A DNA stretch of 64,000 bases, from positions 62,001 through 126,000 of the forward strand of contig JAAVTG010000798.1 of assembly GCA_011947345.1 (NCBI GenBank), given 5' to 3'. This document shows, piece by piece, positions 33,633 to 48,032 of the stretch (position 1 is the stretch's first letter; each line of letters opens with the position of its first letter). The DNA is from Phytophthora quininea. Its lineage: Eukaryota; Oomycota; Peronosporomycetes; Peronosporales; Peronosporaceae. The position numbers were made by a program, and so were the translations under genes. Under the pieces are notes generated by a model. The model had not been told where the DNA came from, did no database searches, and saw nothing but the letters and a program-made list of their open reading frames with translations.

Positions 33633-35199
33633 ATGCGCAAGTACCGTTTGGTGGCCAAGAAGGGCGAGGGCACCTTCTCGGAGGTGCTCAAGGCGCAGAA
33701 TGTCAAGGACAACAAGTTTCACGCCATCAAATGCATGAAAAACCACTTCGAGAGCATCGACCAGGTCAACAATCTGCGAGAGATCCAGGCGCTACGGAGA
33801 CTGTCGCCGCACCAGCACATTGTCAAGCTGGAGGAAGTGCTGTACGACCAGCCGTCAGGGAGACTGGCTCTCGTCTTTGAACTCATGGACGCTAATCTGT
33901 ACGAGATGATTCGAGGACGGCGGCATTACCTCAAGCCCGACCTGGTCCAGTCACTCATGTACCAGCTCGTGAAATCGCTGGACCACATGCACAATAAAGG
34001 CATCTTCCACCGCGACATCAAGCCTGAGAATATTCTCGTCGAGGACAGCAGCAAGCTCAAGCTGGCAGACTTTGGATCATGTCGAGGGATTTACTCCAAG
34101 CAGCCGTACACGGAGTACATTTCGACGAGGTGGTATCGAGCGCCCGAGTGTTTACTCACGGACGGCTACTACGGTCCCGAGATGGATATGTGGGGTGTCG
34201 GCTGCGTCTTCTTTGAAATCACGTCGCTCTATCCGCTGTTTCCAGGCTCCAATGAGCTGGACCAAATTCATCGAATCCACAAAATATTAGGAACTCCATC
34301 GCCCGAAGTACTGGAGATTTTCAAGCGCAAAGGGGCCGCCCATATCGACTTTAACTTTCCCAAAGACGAAGGTACCAGCATTGCGAAGCTGATCCCCCAC
34401 GCAACACCTGCAGCCATTGATCTTATGCAGAAAATGCTGGCGTACGACCCAAGCAAGCGTATGAATGCAAGAGAAGCATTACGACACGAGTATTTCAAGG
34501 AGATCCGAGAACTGGAAGAGGCGACTCTGCGAGCTCAACAGCAGCAGCCACAGCATGTTCTTCAGCCGCAGCAGACGCCTTCGGGGGCTCTATCAGTCGG
34601 CTACAAGCAGCGCAAAGGCAAGGAAGACGAGACCCCGCTGCCGTCCATACAGAATGGGTAAGTTGGAACCGCGCCAAGTGCTTGCAAACGTCATCAACAA
34701 CTAACATTTTCGCTGCTTTAAATTTCTAGGTCGCATGGCATGCAAGCGCCGTCCGATACGAAAGACTATGGAGGATACGACGCTAGCGAAGACGAGCTCC
34801 CGCCGATCAACGGCGTCTCTGGGGGCAGGAGTGTAACAAAAGCCAAGGCCAGCAAGTACTCTTTCAAGAGCGGCAACAACAACAAGATAGGCGACGCAGG
34901 TCAAGGCGGCGGATCGATGTACTCGGGAGCTTCGTCGCTTTCCAAACAGTCCAAGAATGGCGGCAGCACGAATCGATCGACATACCAAGACACCAAAAGC
35001 CGCAAGAACGTCGGAGGCGTATCACTGAAGAAGGGCATCCCGTCCGCAAGAACCAAGAAGATCGTGGGCAGCTCTGCAGCCTACGCAGACGTCTCAGGTA
35101 GGGGCTAACGAATGCAAACTTCAACTTGCTTTTCAAAGCCGTTTTTTTAATGCCGACTCGGTTGTCGTTCTTCCAGGCTCCAAGTCGCGACGAAAGTGA
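33633..35199 (+). CDS. MOK: MOK-type MAPK/MAK/MRK-overlapping protein kinase (RCK family)
   Basis: Ser/Thr kinase of the RCK group (MAK/ICK/MOK), which controls cilium length and intraflagellar transport. Exons 33633-34657, 34730-35097, 35177-35199 with GTAAGT/CTAG and GTAGGG/CCAG introns; 1,416 nt, 471 residues, no frame error. Kinase domain at residues ~4-290: Gly-loop GEGTFSEV, Lys in AIKCMK, FESIDQVNNLREIQALRRLS, HRDIKPEN, DFGSC, activation loop with the TEY dual-phosphorylation motif (YTEYISTRWYRAPECLLTDG), and FPGSNELDQIHRIHKILGTP. These are MOK signature segments. The Gly/Ser/Lys-rich tail is disordered and ends KSRRK. Confidence 0.93.
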
Positions 35200-35379
35200 C
35201 CGCATCATCAACTAGTTTGTTCACCTTCCAATAGTCTCAGGAACAACCAAACAAACACAGCCGCAACAAAAAAGCAATATGGGCGTCAGAAAGCGAGTTT
35301 GTATATAGTCGTGCGGTTTTCATCCTCAGATCGGTTCCTTTTTCCCAAGGTAGTCAAATCTCAAAGAGACAGCAAAACG

Positions 35380-39016
<3,637 letters not shown>

Positions 39017-39286
39017 GCGGTACAAGTTCTGGATTGGCAGCAAGCACCAAGGGAGGAGAAGGGGAGGCAACGAACTAAAGAGCAGGCTGCTGACCTTTTA
39101 ATACTATGTTGGTCGATAACTCTTTGCTTGTGTTGATATCGATGACCTTGACGATGAAGGTGAAGCGTTCTAAAATCTGTGGCATCCAAATCTACGTTTA
39201 AAACATCTAAAACCGATACTTCACGTTCCGGCGACAACCGGGAGAAGACTCCAAGTGGCGCTTCCGAACTCGTCGCCAGCGCCGCC

Positions 39287-42200
39287 ATGGGCAACGCCGC
39301 GCCGCGTGCTCAGCCGCAGAGCGTGCTGGACAGCGCGTCGCAGTACCGCACCTTCCTCATGGACTACACGCCGCGCTCGATGGACATGATGTTCGGCAGT
39401 CTCATCGGCGACGGCAAGTTCCTCAAGTCCATCTCTTGCAAGTGCGACGAAGGCCACCTGGTGGTCAAGATCTACCGGAAGTATGATGAACGAGAGTCGC
39501 TAACCAGCGCCGAGGTGGCGCTGCGGCGACTGGCGCTGGCGTTCTCGGTGGAGCAGCAGCCCAACGTGATCCCGTACGCAGATTTCCAGCTCAGCAACAA
39601 GTACAACGTGGCCTTCATGGTGCGCCAGTACTTTGCCAGCAACTTGTACGACCGCATCTGCTCCAGACCGTTCCTGACGATGGTGGAGAAGAAGTGGATC
39701 GCCTTCCAGATCCTACGAGCGCTGGAGCAGTCCCATGCCAAGGGAATCTGCCACGGAGACATCAAGCAGGAGAATGTCATGGTCACCAGCTGGAACTGGG
39801 TCTTTCTGACAGATTTCGCGCCCTTCAAACCCACGTACATTCCTGAAGACGACCCGGCAGACTACAACTACTACTTTTGTGCCATTGATGCCACACGAAG
39901 AGGCTGCAGCGTCGCACCGGAGAGATTCTACGGCAAAGGATCCACGTCAACTAAATCGACCACTGGCACGACGCCTGGCAGTGCCAGCAATAAAACTCCT
40001 GACGCAGCAGCGATGCTCTCCAAGATGGCGGACAGCGAAGTGACAGTGGAAGAAGTGGACAAACAGTTTTCGGCCATGGGCATGAATAGTGTCAGCATTG
40101 CGGCAGGGAACCCCATTCAGACGCCGCCGAGCGTGACGTCCAATGGCAGTGCGCCGTCCTCTTATTCGAGATCTCGACGCGAAGGAAACTTGCTGGAATC
40201 GATGGATATTTTCTCGGCGGGTTGTGTGATTGCGGAACTGTTTTTGGGAGGAAAACCATTGTTTGACTTGCCGTCGTTGCTGAAGTACCGCACGGGTAAT
40301 TCAGAGGCTCTTCGACAGCAACTGAGGAAGGTTGGAGACCCTCGTCTGGAAGAAATGCTGCTGCACATGTTGCAGTTGGACCCGAATGCTCGCCTCTCGG
40401 CCAGTGGATACTTGTCCAAGTACAGCAGTTCGAGTGGCCTGTTTCCGACGTACTTTGATAATTTTCTGTTTCGATTTCTGGTGCTGGTTCTTAGCCGCGG
40501 TGGCAAGGTCCCTGATGCACGCATTCGTTTGGTATGCAAATACTACGGACGATTGGTTCGGGAGGTTGCCGGTGTTGAAGACCCAGAGGGCGAAGAATTC
40601 TTTAAGCTGCGTCTGAAGGAAGGATACGGGTCTGACCGCCTTGCAACCACAACGGGAGGTGAATCACATGTGGCGCAACGTGTGCTTGAGGAGCTCGAGC
40701 ACAGAATTCCTACCAAGCAGGACAAACAGAAAGCAGAACGAGAGAATGCCCCACTTACTAGGCTCCAGAAGATAAAGGAGAAAGAGAACGATATGCGTGG
40801 ACTCAGCGGCACCTTGCAAAAGAAGAAGATCGAGAAACTTCACGACCAGTATAACGCAATTACACAAAGGAAAAAGAACTCGCTGCTGCTTGACTACTCG
40901 CGAGAACCGTCGACAGGCCGCGCGGACGATTCAGATATTTCATCTGAGGCAAAAGAGGAAGAAAATGCGGGTGGGCGACTTTCTGATTCAACGAGACCGC
41001 AACTCTCGGCGCTGCCACCTCATACCAGTAGTGCACGACGAATGAAGCCGCCAACGTGCGGCAGTGAGCCGTGGCCGGAGGACCGGAATGGTATTGTGAT
41101 CATCCTGTCGCTGATCTGCTCAAGTGTTCGTCATGTACAAGTCCCCGAATCCAAGCTTACAGCACTGTATTTAATTCGTGCATTGGGACAATTTACGAGC
41201 GATGAGGCGCGACTACAGCGTCTAATCCCGTACCTGCTTGAGGTAATTGACGACCCAAGCGCGACTGTGCGCGCTTTAGCGCTCCGCACGATTACGTATT
41301 TGCTCTCTTTGGTGGAATCGTTCCCGCTTGCCGACGCTTCCGTGTTCCCGCAGTATATCTTGCCGGCTATGGTTCCTTTCCAGTCCGACCCAGATGAATT
41401 AGTACGTATCACGTTTGCTGAGTGTCTCCCACAGTTAGCCGAGACGAGCCGTCGGTTCTTGGAGATTGCTCACGCTATGAAGCAGAAAACGTTGACTTCC
41501 TCGGCGTCGTCGAACTCGTTGGCTGTTATGTCTACACGCGGGAACGAGTTGGCCAACTCGAGCGCATTGTATATGGCTTCCAGCAGCTTTGACAAGGAAT
41601 TGAGCGTGCTACACAAGATGGTGTCACGCTTTGTGATCCAGCTCACTACGCCCGACCAAAAGGCCTCTTCTTCCCTCGTCAAGCGTGCTCTCCTCGTCGA
41701 CATCACGCGCTTGTGTGTATTCTTCGGCCGCGAGCGTACGCTCGATGTGGTTTTACCCCAGCTCATTACGTTCTTGAATGACCCAGACTGGGAGCTACGA
41801 GGTGCGTTTTTCGACTACATTGTGGGTGTGTGCTCTTTTGTTGGGCGTGTGGCGGTGGAGCACAATATTCTTCCCTGCATTGAGCAGGCTCTGTTTGATG
41901 TCCAAGAAATTGTTATTACGAAGGCGGTGGAGTGTCTGACAGGGTTATGTCAACTCGGTCTTTTCCGAAGGAAGATCAGTACTCTCGTAGAGAAGGCGCG
42001 AATGACGTGCTCTTTGCTGCTCCACCCGAGCTGGTGGATTCGTGACGCGGTGCTAAAACTGATGGCTCAAATTTCGGAGCAGATGGGCAGTGTGGATGCA
42101 AATGTGTTTTTGAGTCCGCTAATCCGTCCGTTCTTGCGCAAGACGATGATGTTCTTGCCCGCCGAACCTTCAGAAGATGTCACAAAGAGACTGCGGAATT

Positions 42201-45200
42201 GTTGTCGTTCCCATGTATCACGTGAGACCTTCGACCGCGCACTTTTGGCGTCGTCTTCGTCTTCCGGTCTTAACGAAATTATTGCTGAAATGGAGAGATC
42301 CGTGGCTCAAGCCCCGAGGACAGTGACGATGAAGTATTAATGCCTCTACCAGTGCCATCGGGTATGAACTCTACTTCACGGGAATCGCTCGAGGATCTCC
42401 CAAGCGAAATGTCAAGGAATCGACGTAACCGCGATGCATTGCTTAGTACTGACTCGTTGGATGGATACAATATGTATCGCCAGCAATCGTCAGGTGCTGC
42501 AGTTGCTTCTTCTGCTGCTGTGACGGCAGAAACGATCTCCAACAGTGTCGAGAATGGCGTGTCGTCTGTGTACGAGCGGCGGAAGAACGAAATTCAGTCG
42601 CTAAAGCTGATGCAGCAGTATGTGTCTATTGCTTCTATGCAAATGCGCAGCAAGCTGGAAATGGCTAAAACCGAGCAAGCAGCTCGCATGCAAGGACTAT
42701 CGAAGAGTGACCGCGCAGGCTCTCCACATGGATCAGTTGGGAGCTCGTCAGTATCTGCCAACCCCAACGCCAGCGTCGGCATTTCAAACCCGTTCGCTCG
42801 TAAACTCTCCCGATCACATCTTCGTGTACTTTTCGTGCCAGATATGCGCTTTGCACTATCGACAGCGCAACCATTAAAGGCCAGCAACTTTGGAATTACA
42901 ATGTCGTCGTCAGCGAGTGCAGCTTCGTCAATAACGACTACAACAGCGACGGCTTCTTCGACATCTACAGCCTTGGTGACTAGATCTCGTGGTCATACGC
43001 CTGGTACCTCGCCATCGCATCGTGGGGGTGCCCAGTCTACATCTGTCCCTGCCAACGGTGGAGCTGCGGGTGGAGTTCCTTCTTTGGAGAGTTTATCGCT
43101 GTCGCATGTGGGCAAGATGTACAGTCTGGTAGAACCCAGCACCCCTATTTCAGCTTCGCCAATTACAGTGACAGGACCGTCCTCAGTTGTCCCACCTGGA
43201 TCGGTGTCATCGTCACTAGATGACTCTGGTCTGTCTGTTCACGCTAGCCAAATGGATTCCAATCACTTTGCGCCGACGAGCGGTGGTGTTATGGTGAGTA
43301 TGTTAAATATGAACATGCGGGACATGTATGGAGGCGATGGAATGAGTAATTTGCTGGACCCGCACCACCATTCTGTGCATTCATCGCCAGTGTCTCCCCG
43401 CGCCAGAGAATGATTAAGAAGGCCCACACAACGTACCACCATTACTTTGCTTTCAAGGAGTCAGCAATGGACCCAGCCCTCGGCAACCCACGCAAACTAC
43501 TGGCGAGACTGAATGCACTAGGTATTCCACCACTGCCGCCAGATCTTGGTGCGCTGAGGTTATCTGATGGCTCACCATACTCGATTTACAGCCACGCACC
43601 AAGCCCCTACTGCTTAGTTGGGGGTGGATTTGGTATCGGTGGGAGCTCAGGCATTGGCAGTGGCCCAGGAAGCGAAAGAAATGGCATTTCCAGTGTTACT
43701 TCATCACCTGTTCAGGTTGGCAGCAGTACATATCCCCCAGTGGTGGAGCTGCAACAGCCTTTAATGCAGCGGCGGCAGCAGCTACGGCGATTAATGGACA
43801 CGGAAGTGTATCGCCCGGAAGCTATGGAAGTGCTAGCAGCAATGGCCCAGGAAGCAGCTCCAGCACTTCGAATGGTATAGGTGGAGGAGGCTATTCCAGT
43901 TCGTACCGGAACTGGCAGCCGCGCAAGAATGTGCTGGTGGCTGAGTTGGCCGAGCATTCAGGCGCTGTGACTCGCGTTAATGCAGCTCAAGACTACAGTT
44001 TCTTAGCATCTGCGTCCAACGATGGTACGGTCAAGATTTGGTCAGTACGGTCACTACAACATAGTGTGAACCAAGGATCTCGGTGTACGTATGACGGTCA
44101 GGGTGGCGTGATCACCGACATGAAGGTGCTGACGAATAGCCACTCTGTTGCGTCGGCATCCAGCAATGGCACAGTGCACGTTTTCCGTGTAGATAAGGTG
44201 AATGCTTCAGGTGGCAATGTTCAGACAAGTGGACTCAAGGAGCTGCGTGCAAATAACAGTGCAGTCATGGGAATCGACTATCTCAACAACGTGACAGAGG
44301 CACTACTATTGTACGCTACCCGGGACGGCACGATCCACGCTTGGGATCTTCGCATGCGACGCGAGGCCTGGACGCTCAACATCTCGCCAGAACTTGGCTA
44401 CGTGACGTGCATGACGCACTCTAGATGTGAGCTGGTTTGCAGTTGGCACTAGTCGCGGCTTCTTGTGTCTGTGGGACTTGCGCTTCCTCGTGCTTATTCG
44501 TATTTGGCGTCATTCATCCCATCGTGCGATCCACAAGCTGCAGCCTTGTTTGGGGCTTCCTAACACGCTGCCGTTGGATGAGACATCGGTCCCCCTGGTG
44601 TTTGTGGCGGCAGGCGATGGCGAGATCGCCGTGTTCGACCTCAGCATTGGTGCATGCCGTGCTGTCTTCCGGACGTTGGAAGCGCAAGCTTCTGAAGCAG
44701 AGGCGTGTCGGTGCCCGACTCTACTGCACGTGCCCATCCCACACCGCAGTCGAAGTGTCCTTGGCAGCTTCTTAGGCATTTATGGTATTGGCACTGCTTT
44801 CGACGAGATTTCCACGTCTCCACTGAGCGAGGAGCCGAGTGTGCGTGCAATGCTGTGTCCATCGCTCCACTTGCGTGGCATCGGCGACGCGCTGATCACC
44901 GGTGGAGAGGATCGACAGCTTCGATACTGGGATATTCGCAACGGAAAACAGTCCTATACGATCTGTGGGAACGGTGAAGCAAAGTCCTTCTATGACAACC
45001 AAGCTGCACCTAATGACTGGTGGCGTATGACCTCGTCGTCGTTGTCTCTGTCTTCTGCTGACCCACAGCGCTTCGGAGAGATGCCAGCAGCTCCTGTCGC
45101 GACGACAGCCGCCATCACGAAACCAGAGATGGCTTGGAGCAAGCTTAGCCCGCCACTCATCACTGTTTGTCAAGACTCTTCCTTCTACTCAACTCCTGGC

Positions 45201-45401
45201 GGTGTTGCTGGGGCAGCAGCTTCTGGAAGTGGCGGTGTGGAGTCTGCCATCAGCATGGAGCGGAGAGGACTCGTCCCGCCGTCTCCGGCACATACAGATT
45301 GCATCCTGGACCTGACGCTGGTGGAGCTTGGAACCAGCCAGAACCTGAGTCCCATGCTCGTGTCTTGCGGCCGCGACGCGCTCATCAAGGTGTGGAAATA
45401 A
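39287..45401 (+). CDS. VPS15: VPS15/PIK3R4, regulatory kinase of the class III PI3-kinase complex
   Basis: Scaffold of the VPS34 complex in endosomal trafficking and autophagy. The start at 39287 is chosen because it gives MGNAAP, an N-myristoylation signal as in other VPS15 proteins. Kinase-like domain: KGICHGDIKQENVM, then LTDFAPFKPTYIPEDDPADY and VAPERF (Asp-Phe-Ala in place of DFG, as in the family). HEAT repeats at ~41080-42330 (LIPYLLEVIDDPSATVRALA; LPQLITFLNDPDWELRGAFF). A long Ser/Gly-rich insert (~42340-43900), then WD40 repeats (AAQDYSFLASASNDGTVKIW; GTSRGFLCLWDLRF; ITGGEDRQLRYWDI; VSCGRDALIKVWK). About 2,040 codons, longer than the ~1,360 of human because of the insert. Frame breaks near 42310, 43405, 43733 and 44425, most as single losses. 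Confidence 0.93.
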
Positions 45402-45494
45402 CGATGAGAGCGTAGATGACAGAAGTCAAGCTAACGATAATTCAACAAGAAATGCACGTTATTGAGTCTATTGTTGAGTCAATGCATCGCCAAG

Positions 45495-46436
45495 TTACCG
45501 CTTCTTGTGGCTCTTCTTGTTCCCTCCGTGGCTGCGCTTCATCTTGAGCTTCTTGTTCAACTTGCTGATCGCTGTGCCCCCGTCGCCTTCATCGCCTGCG
45601 CCTCGCTTCTTGCCCGTAATGGCACCACCGCTCTTTTGCCCAGCATGGCCTTTCGCCCAGCACGAGCTTCTTTGAGCTTGGAGCGCTTGGAAGGCAGCGC
45701 CTTGCCCTTGCGCTGCAGCTGTATCCGCTGGAAGAGCGTCAAGTGCTGGTCCTCCGACTTTTCTTGCGGTTGAACGTTGGACGTTTCTTGTGTGCACTGG
45801 CAAGCGCTTCCTTGTCCTCCTGTTCGTCACCTGAGCCCTCTAGCTCGTCGTCGCTGATCTCGTCCTCCGTGTCGCTCTTGAGGTCGCCCACCTGCGTCGT
45901 GACCGTCACCACATCGCCAAACTTGCCCTGCGTGAACGTATCATCGAAGGTCGTGACCTTGGTGACTGCGTTTCCACCCAGCACAGCTTTGCTCTCGTCC
46001 TCTGAGGCTTCAGAGTCATCAGACTCGCTCTCTTCCTCCTCGTCGTTCCCTTCCTTCTCGTCTTCCACCAAATTCAGCGCCGCCAGTTTCTCCTTCTGCT
46101 CCTCCCGTCGCTGCTTCTTGGCCTCCAACTGGCGCTTCTTGACCTTGTAGGCCTCCATGTCCAGACCGAAGCGACGTCTCTCCTGCTTGCGCTTGTGGAA
46201 TCCTGTCAGGTACTCTCTACACGTAAAGTGACAGACAGCACATTAGTCTATTGACCATGTATGATTGGGGTCGTTCCCTCATACTTGCGCTTGTCGGCGT
46301 CGAACGTAATCACAAGCTTGGACTTCTTACGGACAGACGGACGAGCTCCCAGTCCGCCAGTGGACCCGGTTCCTCCTTTCTTCGTAGAGCCACGCTTGCC
46401 CGCGCGAGACGTCATGCCGTGGGTCGCAGGCGCCAT
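45495..46436 (-). CDS. NOL12: NOL12/RRP17/NOP25-type nucleolar ribosome-biogenesis protein
   Basis: Nucleolar factor for pre-60S rRNA 5'-end maturation. Exon 1 (46436-46285) encodes a Gly/Lys/Ser-rich start and KSKLVITFDADKRK; intron 46284-46217 (GTATGA...TGTAG); exon 2 continues EYLTGFHKRKQERRRFGLD, then a Lys/Glu coiled coil (KKRQLEAKKQRREEQKEKL), an acidic stretch and a TVTT segment (FGDVVTVTTQVGDL), as in NOL12. The basic C-terminus runs FQRIQLQRKGKALPSK then LNKKLKMKRSHGGNKKSHKK to TAA 45495. Two A losses in A runs (near 45763 and 45643) break the frame. Convergent with VPS15, 93 bp apart. Confidence 0.85.
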
Positions 46437-46598
46437 CGCTGCTGTCTGCGCTTCCAGTCAAAAATCAAACTCTTGTACATCATCGAACAACATTCGGACA
46501 ACATTCCGCTGAAACAACAAGCTGTTCTCTTTTTATTTGCCATGGTGTTTGAGGTTGTTCAACACAAACGTCGTCTATCTTCGGTCCGTCTTCACAAG

Positions 46599-47330
46599 TC
46601 AGAAACATCTTGCCGTCGGTCTGACAAAGTTGGAGGTACCAGTAGTTTGGATTCTCTGTGAGTTCGTCCCCCATTCTTCCTGCAAGTCCCAGTGATGCAT
46701 GCCTTCACAAACTCTTCCCATCGCCGTCCGAACACTAAACTTCGAAACAAACTCGGCCCGAAATTCCGGGAAATACATCCCGCCACGGGTTGGCTGAGGC
46801 GGTTGGCGCTGTTGGATCGCCTTTTCGTCGACCTTGTTTACATACTTGATGAAGATCTTGAGCTCCTCGTAGCCCTCCAACGCCTGAGCAGTATGAAAGC
46901 CCTGGAGCTCAAGTAGCTTCCACATGTTGAGAATTGGTAGATTTTCCTGCTAAAACTTATCCAGATAACTTTCAAACTTGGTCAAAAATGAGCGGTAAAA
47001 CTCGTAGTTCTTGGCGGTTGTGAGTTTCGCTCCGTACTTGTTCCCCAGCTTTAACTTTGTTCGGGCTTGCGCAGGAGTGGGCGGGAGTGCCGAACTTTCC
47101 ATTTGTCGGTCTGCTTCCACATCGCAGCTTTCTTTTCTCTCTCAGTTTGCTGCAATCGACGACAAAATCGGGTAGTTGATTCTCTCGTCGGAGCTGTTTC
47201 CAGATCGAAGATTGCGACCACCACTGAAGGAATGCAGCGTTGCGACGTCAGCACGAGCTTCCACCGTCAAAAGCGTAGAAATGAAGCCGACGAAATAGAG
47301 GAACGCCGTTAGAAGGTGATCCAGCCGCAT
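46599..47330 (-). pseudogene. RXLR effector pseudogene with two in-frame stops
   Basis: A single frame of 244 codons from ATG 47330 to the stop at 46599-46601. Residues 1-27 form a signal peptide (basic start, then LLTAFLYFVGFISTLL). RXLR motif RNLR at residues 39-42 and a dEER-like DER at 48-50. The C-terminal part is helical with regularly spaced Trp/Tyr/Leu (MWKLLELQGFHTAQALEGYE, then LKIFIKYVNKV), reminiscent of WY/LWY effector folds. Two nonsense codons lie in the frame: TGA 47144-47142 and TAG 46952-46950. RXLR proteins are host-translocated effectors; this copy would give only a short N-terminal peptide. It lies between housekeeping genes NOL12 and the GTPase. Confidence 0.82.
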
Positions 47331-47518
47331 GACTGAAAGCTCCAAGACGATACCCGTCGGTCTTTGTAGTCCTGCTGGCTTGAAGCGGTGTTGCAAACTG
47401 GGGCATTGGCTTGGTTTATCTCACGCCAACAGTATCATATTACGCGTCACCTTGAGATGATGCTCAACTCTTTAAAAGAGCAGATACGATGGGAAATTGT
47501 TAGCTGATTGCTGACGAC

Positions 47519-47927
47519 GTGAAAGAACTCGTGGTGAAGCACAAGGCCCAAGACCACAGCTTCGCCACGGATTTGTGCACAATGTGCATGGCATCGAGGC
47601 CTCGTGGAACATCTCCCATGCTGACAAGTACCGCGACCGACATGAATGTGAAGGCCATGGCGTACGGCAAAATCAACGACCAGTGGCGTCGCAACGCAGA
47701 TCGCACCCGAACAAAACGTAGCGCCGCTGTGCTGATGAATTGGCTGGCTGCTGGTGCGCGTCTATGGCTGTGTTGACGACGACAAACTAATTGCGCTGGC
47801 GCTGGAACTGACGAAGATGATGTCGTTCAACAATATCAAGCACGGCTACGAACTACCAGCAATGTCAAAGCAAATATTAAGCCTTACACGCGCTTCTTCT
47901 TCGAACTGCGGACCCCTCGGGATGTAA
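47519..47927 (+). pseudogene. Unidentified coding-like fragment
   Basis: A first frame (KELVVKHKAQDHSFATDLC, MNVKAMAYGKINDQWRRNAD) runs to about 47750, and a second frame continues VYGCVDDDKLIALALELTKM then FNNIKHGYELPAMSKQILSL to TAA 47925-47927. Together they look like one protein split by a frame change. Family unknown; no start codon is convincing. Confidence 0.35.
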
Positions 47928-48032
47928 ATCGGTGAGTCTTGCGTCTGCTCGGATACTACATATACTTGAAAATATTATAAATGTACTCGACTTTTCGACG
48001 AATATCATGAACCCTTTTACAATCGGGCAGCA

